Assembly (NCBI GenBank): GCA_036345935.2
Contig: JADWOT020000006.1
Location: forward strand, 15,536,519-15,600,518
Length of the DNA stretch: 64,000 nucleotides
Source of the DNA: Taenia hydatigena
Taxonomy: Eukaryota > Platyhelminthes > Cestoda > Cyclophyllidea > Taeniidae
Direction of reading: 5' to 3'
The first letter of the stretch is position 1. The number at the start of each line of letters is the position of its first letter. The translations under genes were made by a program, and so were the position numbers. Under the pieces are notes generated by a model that did no database searches, was not told the DNA's origin, and worked only from the letters and a program-made list of their open reading frames with translations. Positions 50,801-57,900 of this stretch are shown here, piece by piece.

Positions 50801-51823
50801 AGCAAACACCACTGTGGCTCCCCTCGGAAGAGGACCGCCGAACCCCAACACTACCGTGGACCTCCTCGCTGGATGCGGATATACTGATAGAAGTTGGCAC
50901 CACGCCAACTTCGGGGAGTGGACGGCGCAAATCGACCAAAAAGACACCTGCTCCACCACCTCCTTCAGTGACTCGGAGTCAGGCTCGTCGGAGATCCTCT
51001 TCCTCGGGCTCTTCCACATCCTCGCTGACGTAGTCTCTTGACCACTTCTCTCACTCGTTCGCTCGCTCGTCCTCTCTCCCCTTCTTCCTTTTCTCCACCA
51101 CCCACACCACCTATGCAATCGCCCTCACCACGCAACAGAACAGGAGTGCGAGAGGGAAAGAGACATTTTGTGTGCGCCCCCTAGCAAGAGAATGTGTGTG
51201 TGTGTGTGTGTGTGCGTACTTGTTTTTACGTGTAATTATGTAGACAGTCTCACGCCTCCGAATCCCAAGAATGAAAGATTCTGCTCCCGCGTCCCGCATA
51301 GTTTACGATGCCTTTGTGCAACCCGCGTCAACTACGACAAATATGAGTGAGTATAGCATGCACATGCTACTTTGTCTCGGGCCTTTTTCAGCATGCTCTC
51401 TGCCTCGTTGTTGTGCTTCCTATTGAATACGATCTATTCGTAATCCACGCATTTTAAAAACTGTCCCGAACACAAAAAGAGGACATCCGTCTTATCGCGT
51501 TCTCCATTTTCACGGGACCACTCTTTGAACGCGTACTCTATCTCATGAAGAACCGCAAGATTTTACCTCTCTCATTGTGCATGACTTCGTATCTGTGGGA
51601 CCAGATAATATTGTTGAAATAAGAGACTAACAATTTTTATTTTATACTGCAGCTCCGAGTGGTAGAAGCATTCAAAGCGAGTCTGCCGAGTCGTCTGGCA
51701 GGCCTAAGTCGCGAGAGTGTGACATCCTTACATCGCGCTATGGTCCAATGTCCTAAGCCTCTCTCGCTCACCTCTCTGGTGGACACCGAAGTGGAGAAAA
51801 TGCCCACGCAATCAACCTCCTAG
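9985..51823 (+). CDS. Plasma-membrane Ca2+-transporting P-type ATPase (PMCA), whole gene
   Basis: P2B-type ATPase that exports cytosolic Ca2+ across the plasma membrane, driven by ATP and normally activated by calmodulin binding to its C-terminal tail. Fifteen common exons join in frame: 9985-10159, 10462-10635, 15157-15408, 17403-17528, 21370-21684, 22755-22982, 23546-23763, 24304-24543, 27579-27829, 32145-32290, 33198-33898, 34988-35201, 35563-35780, 35951-36058 and 36201-36551. They give 1239 residues. Domains in order: N-terminal cytosolic segment, TM1-2, actuator domain ([10 protein letters not shown]), basic lipid-responsive linker, TM3-4 with VPEGLP, phosphorylation motif CSDKTGTLT (Asp519), nucleotide site KGASE, hinge [22 protein letters not shown]5-10, acidic linker and calmodulin-domain start. 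Three alternative terminal exons (38832-39131, 50332-51033, 51653-51823) would give proteins of about 1338, 1472 and 1295 residues, against about 1200 in vertebrates. An in-frame stop 27 bases before the ATG supports the start. Confidence 0.93.
10462..10635 (+). CDS. PMCA exon 2 (first transmembrane segment)
   Basis: The acceptor is CTTTTACAG|GT and the donor is AAGT|GTAAGT. It carries [14 protein letters not shown] and [20 protein letters not shown], the conserved lead into TM1. Confidence 0.95.
10636..15156 (+). other. PMCA intron 2
   Basis: A 4.5-kb intron with short reading frames on both strands and no recognised gene, RNA or element. Confidence 0.8.
15157..15408 (+). CDS. PMCA exon 3 (TM2, actuator domain)
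   Basis: The acceptor is TTATAG|AC and the donor is TATG|GTACGT. It encodes an acidic loop, [20 protein letters not shown] (TM2) and [15 protein letters not shown], ending at GDICLIKYG. Confidence 0.95.
15409..21369 (+). other. PMCA introns 3 and 4 (around exon 4)
   Basis: Introns of 2.0 and 3.8 kb flank the 126-base exon 4. Nothing coding is recognised in them. A GC-rich patch near 19300-19400 has no family signature. Confidence 0.75.
17403..17528 (+). CDS. PMCA exon 4 (actuator domain)
   Basis: The acceptor is GTTTTCAG|GT and the donor is TCGG|GTAAAC. It encodes [10 protein letters not shown], then [17 protein letters not shown], the dephosphorylation loop conserved in P-type ATPases (TGE). 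Confidence 0.95.
21370..21684 (+). CDS. PMCA exon 5 (actuator end and variable Gly/Pro/Ala linker)
   Basis: The acceptor is GTCTAG|GA and the donor is [28 protein letters not shown] and [12 protein letters not shown] are conserved. The rest (about residues 280-347) is a low-complexity Gly/Pro/Ala linker at the family's splice-site A region, unlike vertebrate sequence in composition. Confidence 0.9.
22755..22982 (+). CDS. PMCA exon 6 (basic lipid-responsive linker)
   Basis: The acceptor is CCTCTAG|CC. The Lys-rich run [20 protein letters not shown] and [10 protein letters not shown] match the phospholipid-sensitive segment before TM3. The donor G|GTCGGT is weak but restores GQVGTVIAVL exactly. 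Confidence 0.9.
23546..23763 (+). CDS. PMCA exon 7 (TM3 and TM4)
   Basis: The acceptor is TGTTGCAG|GT and the donor is [29 protein letters not shown] forms TM3. The TM4 motif [20 protein letters not shown] contains the Glu that binds the transported Ca2+. Confidence 0.95.
24304..24543 (+). CDS. PMCA exon 8 (phosphorylation site)
   Basis: The acceptor is GATTGCAG|GAC and the donor is [28 protein letters not shown] leads to [15 protein letters not shown]; the Asp is phosphorylated by ATP during the cycle. The exon ends [10 protein letters not shown]. Confidence 0.95.
24544..27578 (+). other. PMCA intron 8
   Basis: A 3.0-kb intron. No reading frame or repeat stands out. Confidence 0.8.
27579..27829 (+). 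CDS. PMCA exon 9 (nucleotide-binding domain)
   Basis: The acceptor is CCTACAG|CCG and the donor is AAA AA|GTGAGT. It contains [25 protein letters not shown] and [11 protein letters not shown], the ATP-site Lys loop. Confidence 0.95.
27830..33197 (+). other. PMCA introns 9 and 10 (around exon 10)
   Basis: Introns of 4.3 and 0.9 kb. Reading frames near 30000-30900 and 31300-31500 are CT- or GC-biased but have no recognisable domain. Confidence 0.75.
32145..32290 (+). CDS. PMCA exon 10 (nucleotide-binding domain)
   Basis: The acceptor is CCTTTCAG|A and the donor is ACTG|GTGCGT. It carries [11 protein letters not shown] and [20 protein letters not shown], both family blocks. Confidence 0.93.
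33198..33898 (+). CDS. PMCA exon 11 (hinge, TM5)
   Basis: The acceptor is CTAGTAG|GT and the donor is ATTACA|GTGAGT. This largest common exon holds [52 protein letters not shown] and the TM5 segment [20 protein letters not shown], whose Asn is part of the Ca2+ site. Confidence 0.96.
34988..35201 (+). CDS. PMCA exon 12 (TM6, TM7)
   Basis: The acceptor is [30 protein letters not shown] carries the Asn and Asp of TM6 that bind Ca2+. The 3' boundary is TTTTCAG|GCAAGC, a GC donor; no GT site nearby keeps the frame. Confidence 0.93.
35563..35780 (+). CDS. PMCA exon 13 (TM8 region)
   Basis: The acceptor is TTTTTAG|GT and the donor is TTACAA|GTAAGC. It carries [20 protein letters not shown] and [12 protein letters not shown], characteristic of the PMCA transmembrane domain. 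Confidence 0.95.
35951..36058 (+). CDS. PMCA exon 14 (TM9, TM10)
   Basis: The acceptor is CTCCCTAG|GTG and the donor is GGACAG|GTGCGC. It encodes [17 protein letters not shown] and [17 protein letters not shown], the last membrane spans. Confidence 0.95.
36201..36551 (+). CDS. PMCA exon 15 (acidic linker, start of calmodulin-binding domain)
   Basis: The acceptor is ATTAACAG|TTA and the donor is ACACAG|GTACGT, phase 0. After [12 protein letters not shown] come an Ala/Gly-rich stretch and a strongly acidic run ([20 protein letters not shown]), longer than in vertebrates. [15 protein letters not shown] is the conserved first half of the calmodulin-binding, autoinhibitory helix. Confidence 0.93.
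36552..38831 (+). other. PMCA intron 15, first part
   Basis: 2.3 kb from the last common exon to the first alternative terminal exon. A 64-codon frame at 37891-38085 was examined as another terminal exon, but its acceptor is out of phase with exon 15. The TG tract at its right end is listed separately. Confidence 0.7.
38772..38806 (+). repeat. (TG)n microsatellite just upstream of alternative exon A
   Basis: About 17 TG/GT units end 25 bases before the acceptor GGAATAG|GCC of alternative terminal exon A, where a normal polypyrimidine tract would be. UG tracts at this place are known to modulate acceptor use in other animal genes; a role here is inference. Confidence 0.95.
38832..39131 (+). 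CDS. PMCA alternative terminal exon A (a-type-like tail)
   Basis: The acceptor is GGAATAG|GCC, in phase with exon 15, and there are 99 codons to a stop at 39131. The tail starts [20 protein letters not shown] and lacks the b-type AF helix. Its [14 protein letters not shown] resembles, from memory, the mammalian a-type pattern F-x-G-x-x-R-R-x-T-x-x-Q. Further on are [10 protein letters not shown], a likely basophilic kinase site, and an Asp/Glu/Gly-rich end. The codons are orderly and the frame is open throughout. Use of this exon would end the protein before exons B and C. The acceptor has little pyrimidine, so inclusion may be regulated. Confidence 0.65.
   Translation, partial: ATRDHELDHRSDEFMGRVRRFTLSQINTEGMQHPLVLAARRQSVSLSSTGIGEDSRLSSQYRLGGIGSLEEEPEESVDDDNGDDGDGDDDGGNESEDNR
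39136..50331 (+). other. PMCA intron 15, long distal part
   Basis: About 11.2 kb beyond exon A (3' UTR of isoform A, then intron). No gene was recognised. Overlapping frames on both strands near 46974-47571 are CT-biased and lack domains. A hydrophobic plus-strand frame at 44011-44352 ([20 protein letters not shown]) resembles membrane protein sequence but has no supported start, splice sites or relatives that I recognise. A short (GA)n run lies at 47788-47802. Confidence 0.65.
39930..39935 (+). terminator. Candidate polyadenylation signal for the exon A transcript
   Basis: AATAAA about 800 bases past the exon A stop codon. The motif alone is weak evidence in AT-rich DNA. Confidence 0.3.
50332..51033 (+). 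CDS. PMCA alternative terminal exon B (b-type calmodulin helix, long tail)
   Basis: The acceptor is CATTTCAG|TTA, in phase with exon 15, followed by 233 codons and TAG at 51031. It begins [11 protein letters not shown], which completes the calmodulin-binding helix after LSRLQTQ. A Gln/Arg-rich stretch ([18 protein letters not shown]) follows, then a Glu-rich block and a Ser-rich, basic end ([15 protein letters not shown]). The last residue is Thr, so it is not a standard class I PDZ ligand as in vertebrate b forms. The tail is much longer than usual. Confidence 0.85.
   Translation, partial: LKAVHAFRNSLDNSTERQHIAMALHQQRQAKCREVRAASMAQYLQQRQLSQQKQSRNSSNDTQMADNIREFYRTPTMLAEDEPFYPHGQLQQEHQLREEEHEEEHEQERGGWRAMSVEEPSSTSYDVNSLVEEPDVQESRAQEARSDVFGEGDKFSQQTPLWLPSEEDRRTPTLPWTSSLDADILIEVGTTPTSGSGRRKSTKKTPAPPPPSVTRSQARRRSSSSGSSTSSLT
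51193..51214 (+). repeat. (TG)n microsatellite between exons B and C
   Basis: About 11 TG units between the exon B stop and the exon C acceptor, in what would be 3' UTR of isoform B and intron of isoform C. Confidence 0.95.
51653..51823 (+). CDS. PMCA alternative terminal exon C (b-type calmodulin helix, short tail)
   Basis: The acceptor is ATACTGCAG|CTC, in phase 0 with exon 15, with 56 codons and TAG at 51821. [20 protein letters not shown] is very close to the vertebrate b-type calmodulin-binding helix and closer than exon B. The tail ends MPTQSTS. It is the last recognisable exon of the gene and too short to be found as an ATG-started frame. Confidence 0.85.
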   Translation, partial: LRVVEAFKASLPSRLAGLSRESVTSLHRAMVQCPKPLSLTSLVDTEVEKMPTQSTS

Positions 51824-52302
51824 ACCCGAGCTAGCCCTACTCCGGGCTTTCACTGCTCCAGGGCCTCACCGTCCCCGCGTTCCTTAGTTGACTACAATTA
51901 GTGTGAAGGGGTGAAAGTGAGGGGAAGGGAGTGCTTGACACACAAATATTTTTTTGTGGGCTCCCTGTGGGCTTCCTTAACCACCCGCCTTCCTCGCTCC
52001 ATCCACCCATCCTATTCTGTGATTCGGCCACCTTCATCTATCCCCATTTTTTAATAATTGTCCCCTATTTTAGTACCTTCAATGCAGTAGAGAGTAGTCG
52101 AGCCGTTAGTTGTCAATTTACCCACGCACATGTTCACATTCCCAGTCTTGGCTCCTTTCCCCTTCCCCCCTTTGCTACCAAGCCTTGGGCCAGCGTTAAA
52201 TCGCATAACCAACACTGCTCTCATTGTCACTACCATCACCATCTAAATGGGCATATGCATATGTCGATGTTTTTATCTCAACTTAGGAGCAGTTCTCCGC
52301 TG

Positions 52303-52303
<1 letters not shown>

Positions 52304-52351
<48 letters not shown>
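52304..52351. repeat. (TA)n microsatellite
   Basis: About 24 uninterrupted TA units. This is a perfect alternating tract, self-complementary and likely variable in length. Confidence 0.97.
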
Positions 52352-52352
<1 letters not shown>

Positions 52353-52780
52353 CTAACTATGGCCATTCATTCCTTTCCTCCTCAACCTTGCGCTCTTTGC
52401 ATTCTACCAAATAGGCGCACGCACAAACGCGCGCGCTCGCTCGCGTCCCACTCAACAACACCTACCGACTGCGTTCTTTTATGTTGAGGTGCTCAAGCGA
52501 TTATCACAGCCACTCTTTCTAATCGTTAAACGCGATTTGCGAATCTCCAGACCTGCACCCCGCTCCCTGCGACCATTATCATAAACACGTCTCAAATCAC
52601 TCCTTCTACTACTCCCTTTCCCTCTTCCTCCCAAACTAGATACTCTATGTTTGTGCGTGATGTTTAACTTCTCGCTCTTCTAGTTATTGAGTAGTTGGGA
52701 ACCGCCCCTTCCTTCTGACACTCCTTCACCACCCGCCTTCTATCTATCTATATATAAAATTACCATCCCTCCCTGCTGAT

Positions 52781-52786
52781 AATAAA
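52781..52786 (+). terminator. Candidate PMCA polyadenylation signal
   Basis: AATAAA about 960 bases past the exon C stop codon; it would serve isoforms B and C. Position and motif are the only support. Confidence 0.35.
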
Positions 52787-54041
52787 AGCAGATCTACGTA
52801 GATCCTTAGATGAATACTTCTTCTTGTAGCAAAACTCACCAGTGTCTACCTTTTGCCACGACGCAGTCACACTTCAATCGATGGCTAGATTTCTCAAACC
52901 AGCCAAAAGCCTCATGAGTGTTAGTCGCACATCACATATTTTAAAAGGACTAATTGTTCCCATTGTGATTTTCTCCAATTGGGGACTAGGAAATATGCAT
53001 ATTATGGAAAAGGACTGTTCGGTTTTAGATAAAAAGTATTGGAAGGTGATTTTTGTAACATGTTCATACCGCGTTAAAGGTGTCAGGTGCAGCACATGGG
53101 AAGGAGACTTTTCCCATCCTAATTCATTAAGCACGAAGTGCCTATTTCCCATTGACTCGGTCCGAAGGCATGCGCTTGAGCACTCTAGTTCAGAAAAGAG
53201 GTTCAAGGCACTACTTAGATTCATGGAGAAGTACTTCGTCCCTCGCTTCTTTATGGGAGACAAAACGTTAATCCTACGCTTCCCCGGGTATCGGATGATC
53301 GCTGCCACCAGAGAGGTGAACAGACCTACCAATTGCCGGTTTCCCTTATTTCACAATGCTATCGGGATATGAGGATAGTATAGAGTTGCAGGAACTACAA
53401 TTTGCGGGGATCTCTACGAATGCACCCTTGGTGTTCAGTAGAGATGTTAATCACAGCCCTGTGGACACACGAATTCAGTGGAGCGGGTGGGTCAGTTGTT
53501 TGTGTGCAGTATGCTCACTTGAGGAACCGGGACTTATGGACCAAAGAAAACGCATTCAATATTTAACCATCATGCTTATCTCCTTAGATGTCAAGAGTTA
53601 ATATTTTCCGTTAATATACGGCCTCTGGACTATATTGCTAGAATTTGCAATGGTAGCAATTTAGAAGCAGATAGCTGCAAGCCAAGACTTTGTGAACAGA
53701 GAATTTCGGAACATTTTATGTTAAAGAATGAAGCATGCTGGGTGCGCTTTATATCCAAACATAATGCGCCACACCCCTATCCAGGCACCCATTATTCTAC
53801 CGTTTTTTTTGCCAAAACGAAACGAACGTCAAAAATCTCTAAATCTGCAGAATCGAGGGTAATTTCACTAAACCTCACGGCCAATGTTATGCCACGGCAT
53901 GAACGAATTTGAAGTCGAGGAACAATTTGTTGACAAATCTAGTTATTTTAATTCCAATAAACTCGTTAAATTGAAGAAAAACTGAGGGACAGTGTCGGAA
54001 TAAAACTCCGCCATCTTATCAAGGTTCTGCTACAGCATTCA

Positions 54042-54996
54042 CTATCGCGGGTTGACATCCGACTGGTTATAGGCTGGTCTGTCAGACGTAACCGAGGCAA
54101 GTGTGTATATCCTAATAGCTTTGCGCAAACGCTTTTCGTCGATAGGAATCCTTCCTTTCTTGTAGTAACAGAGAGTACACTCACTGCAGGTCAGCATATT
54201 GAAGGCGTTGTTGGAGAGCCAGCCATCGAGGTTGATGTAGGGATCAATCACTAGCCAGACAAAAATCTCGGGACTCTTTGCTCGAAGCTGCACCTCAAAT
54301 GCCTGATCCCACCGAAAAGGCGGACTCTGGCCTTCGGGGGAACATGCATTGACGCGTCTCACCGATGTCACCGAAACGGATCCTGCAGTCACCGGCCATT
54401 GGTGAACCATTTCCTTGGGAGTCAGTAGGAGCACAGTGTCCTTCGTCTTTTCTACCGCGTTTTCAATTATTGTCGTGAGAACTCCCCATGGGCACCTGGA
54501 AAGCAACCACTTTAAGGTGAAGTTAGTGACGTCTAGAGGACATCCGTTTGGTTTCCAGGGTCCAAGGTTATCAGCACTTTGGAAGAGCACATTTGGTTGA
54601 GGAGTGAACGAATGAATGGGGGAACAAACCACGCTGAGGCGTATTCGATCGTCTGCTACCGGGTTGATTGGAGGGACCCAATTGATCAAAACCCGATCTC
54701 CCACCCTAGACACGACTACTCGACCAATCGGATGAGTAATTGGCGCGGTACCTCTGATGGCAAGGTAATGAGCAATCTTCCATTGACCGGCTGCATCTAT
54801 TGTGGACCAGGTTGGGGCTGCCCACACGTCGTTTAGCTGCCAGTAGAGGTGGCCCATCGATCTGCCCTGTCCCGTCCATATACCACCACAGCTGTCTTTT
54901 GGAGCGTCCGTGTAAATTTTGCACTGATGACGCTCCAGAAGGTTGATGTGGGTTTTGTAGGCAATAGCCTGGTATAGCTGCGTCAGGTACGCCCAG
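54042..54996 (-). CDS. Beta-mannosidase terminal exon
   Basis: The acceptor is CCTCTTTTAG|C. It encodes 317 further residues: WAYLTQLYQAIAYKTHINLL, IWTGQGRSMGHLYWQLNDVW, WKIAHYLAIRGTAPI and the C-terminal beta-sandwich, ending YNQSDVNPR and stop at 54042. The extra segment KDSCGG before IWTGQG is not in the human form as I recall it. Confidence 0.93.
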
Positions 54997-57900
54997 CTAA
55001 AAGAGGGGAGGAGATAAAAGTGGGGTGGAAACGTACAATATTCACTCCCACTGCAAAGCTCATTTAAAGGACAATGAAACATTGAAACTTGTTGGAATGT
55101 CTTTTTCATGCCTTCAACTTTAAAAATCAAACTTTAAGAAGATCCAAAACAAACTTTGAGTTGAAGGAGAATGCACTTTAGACATTCTGATTTAATCAAC
55201 AATTATTTTTGTATCAATTGTTCTGTGGGTTTGTTAACCAAACTTGTATGATGTAAAAGTGCTCCAAATAGTACTGAAAAGATGTATTGTAGGCTTTGGC
55301 TTCAAAAGTTTTCCTTTTGGACGACCATCTCAGACGGCTGCACCCTACAATAGCATGGGCCGCTATTACACGGGAAGCTTTTCTGCACTGGTTATATGGG
55401 TCGCTATGTGATAAGGGTTTGCGAATCAGGCATTGTGCGTAAGACTGATGCATCATCATACCGTGTTTAGTGAGGCCATCCCGATGGTTTAGTGCTGACC
55501 TCGAGGGAATGTACGAGTGTGTGGGGTACACACTTAAGCCTCACTCTACCTCCATGCAATGCAGCTGTAGCCTCAAAAAGGTCTCTATCAGTCAGATTAA
55601 TGCTAAACACTTATTTTGGGCATACTTTCATTTCTCTAAAACTCCAAGACTGCATGCTTTCAGGCCTGTTCCATGAAAAATGCAGCATCATCACCTGAAA
55701 TGCCTCGGGAGGGCTGTGTATCCGATTAAAGGAAAGCACTTGTAAAATGGCCGTACCAATGGGAAGATGGACGGTTTGGGAAGAAAGGCGGGCTGCGCTT
55801 ACTATTAGTGAGCGTGATGAATATCACTGTCTTTTAACGCGGTGCAAAAGTACTAATATGCTAGAATATTAACGCGGAATTCAAAAAACTCAAGAAATTA
55901 AAGCATTTATAGCACTCTATTTTGCCCTATTCAGCATCAGCGCCCAATGCTGTGGCACATTTTAAATAGTTTTGGTCTGGTTGTTCTCCGAATGTTTTAC
56001 GACTAGTAAGGCCATCGACTAGACGAATTCAAGAGATGATGCCGGATTCCAAAACATCATCAAAGCTTACAAAAAAACCTGCATGCCACCGTCAATTTGC
56101 GCTCGCAAATAACCTCATATTTACTCAGAGAGCAATTTACACGTCCACTGTTAATTGTGCTCTTCTATTATCGGAGTGTTTTGATTCACGAGTTATTTCA
56201 TCGTGATCAGAACGTAAGCAAATAATATTTTTTGGCGTATCATTCCGTAAATAACAAGTACAACATTATCTTACCCACCCATCGTTGCATTTTACCAACT
56301 GCTTCCGTGAGACCGATGAGGTTTTAAGGAGGCCCCTTTCAACTAAAGCGAACGCTTTCAAGAATGGATAGGAAGGTGGGTTTCAGCTAAAAATTATTGC
56401 TGCGAAGAGAAGAGTGCGTGTCCAACCAAACAACTTCCCCACCCCATTTCGATTGTAGCATCCTCGAAAATCTGTGTGATTACTCACATAGTGTACGTCT
56501 CCTCTTTCGTTCGACCCAGTTTTGGCTCTCCAAATTTATCCCTAATGAGTCTCTGAAGGATGCCAATTCCATCGCTTTTGTGCAGCCTATGCATCATTAG
56601 TTGCCCGCGAATCATCCAGTCATCCGGCCGGCTGCTGCTGCTGTCCAGCGATCGGAACCATGCTAAAGGACCAGGTAAAGACACGATTCCGTACTCCGAT
56701 GTAAAGCGGGTAACAGGATACGTGCATTCATCCCACAGATCGTCGTGGTAGGAATAGAAGTGAACATCGCCAGCGAGTGGATCCTAGAAAATAAAAGCGT
56801 GCATTACAAGATCTCTCTCACTGTGTTAAAATCGGCCTAAGCATAAATAGCACACATCTTATTAGACCTGTGGATTTGAATCGATGCCGTAGGGATCGGT
56901 GGAGGAGTCCGCATTGCTGGGAGATGAGAGGAGTACGCGACGAGGAATATACCCAGTGCCACGCACAGGCGGTGTCTCACTTTGCATCGCGATGATGGCA
57001 ATTGAGTCGAGAAACCGTCGACGATACTCTTGCTTATTGCTCTTAGGACCGTACCAATGCTGAGCGGCGGCCACTTCAACCTCGTTATTTGTAGCCCACA
57101 CCACGATGGCAGGATGATGGTGTAGCCGTTGTACCTGCTGTCGCACCTCTGTCTCCACGCTGTCCACTCTGTAAACACACACAATTCCCATCTTCTCAGC
57201 GTCCACCCATCTAATTGCCCAACTTTTGGGAGAGGCGTGTTAGTGCTTGTGTAGGTGGGAGAACACGATAAACAGGACTTGATTTATGATAGAAAAGTGC
57301 CAATGTATCATACCCGTACACCTGATCAACACACCAGGTGAACTTAATGCATCAGCAACCTTCACCTCCTTCCTAAAAGCTTCAATTAGTCGTGAAATTT
57401 CATCTCTAGTTCATATCATTGTAGGTTGCTTACTGCAGAATCGCTTTGCTGATCACAAGTGAAATCGCCCGAAAGAACATGAAACAAATCAGTTTCCATG
57501 TATGGCAAAGCTTTCAGGCCATCGAATGAGGTCGGATTCTTTAAAATTTTGCCTCCATTCCGAATTGTAATTCACCCAAGCGAAGCGACACATTTGGATG
57601 ATTGAATGTATTCAGTGGACATATCTCTAAAACCACTTCGCAGCAGGTTTTAAATGTGGCCACAGTCAGAATGGCCTCCTTCAAAGCGTGCGTGCCCTTG
57701 AATCCATCACCCAACACGTCGAAGCCGTGAAAAGCGTCTGTCGAATTAGCACTCCACCGACTAAGTGTAGACATGGGACTAGCTATTTCAATTGTAAAGA
57801 GGCAAATAGAAGGCATTGAACTCTGTAGACGACTAAATTTAGATTTGCCATCTGAACTTGCCTTCGTTACTTCCATTCACACATTGCGTGATGTCGCCAA

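Larger units (their letters stand above)
51824..54041. other. Region between the convergent PMCA and beta-mannosidase genes
   Basis: The left part should be the PMCA 3' UTR. An unspliced 176-codon plus-strand frame at 52842-53372, overlapped by a 152-codon minus-strand frame, is the longest in any intergenic stretch, but neither shows a domain and both are probably chance or decayed. CT-rich runs are common. Confidence 0.6.

Noticed and set aside
52304..52351. Idea that the TA tract forms part of a transposon end
   Set aside because: There are no inverted repeats, target duplication or transposase nearby; a simple microsatellite explains it.
52842..53372. 176-codon plus-strand frame between the convergent genes
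   Set aside because: It is opposed by a 152-codon minus-strand frame, shows no domain or signal peptide, and sits in the expected PMCA 3' flank.
55214..55531. 105-codon minus-strand frame considered as a transposase fragment
   Set aside because: No catalytic triad or DNA-binding motif could be seen, and the resemblance was only an impression from composition.
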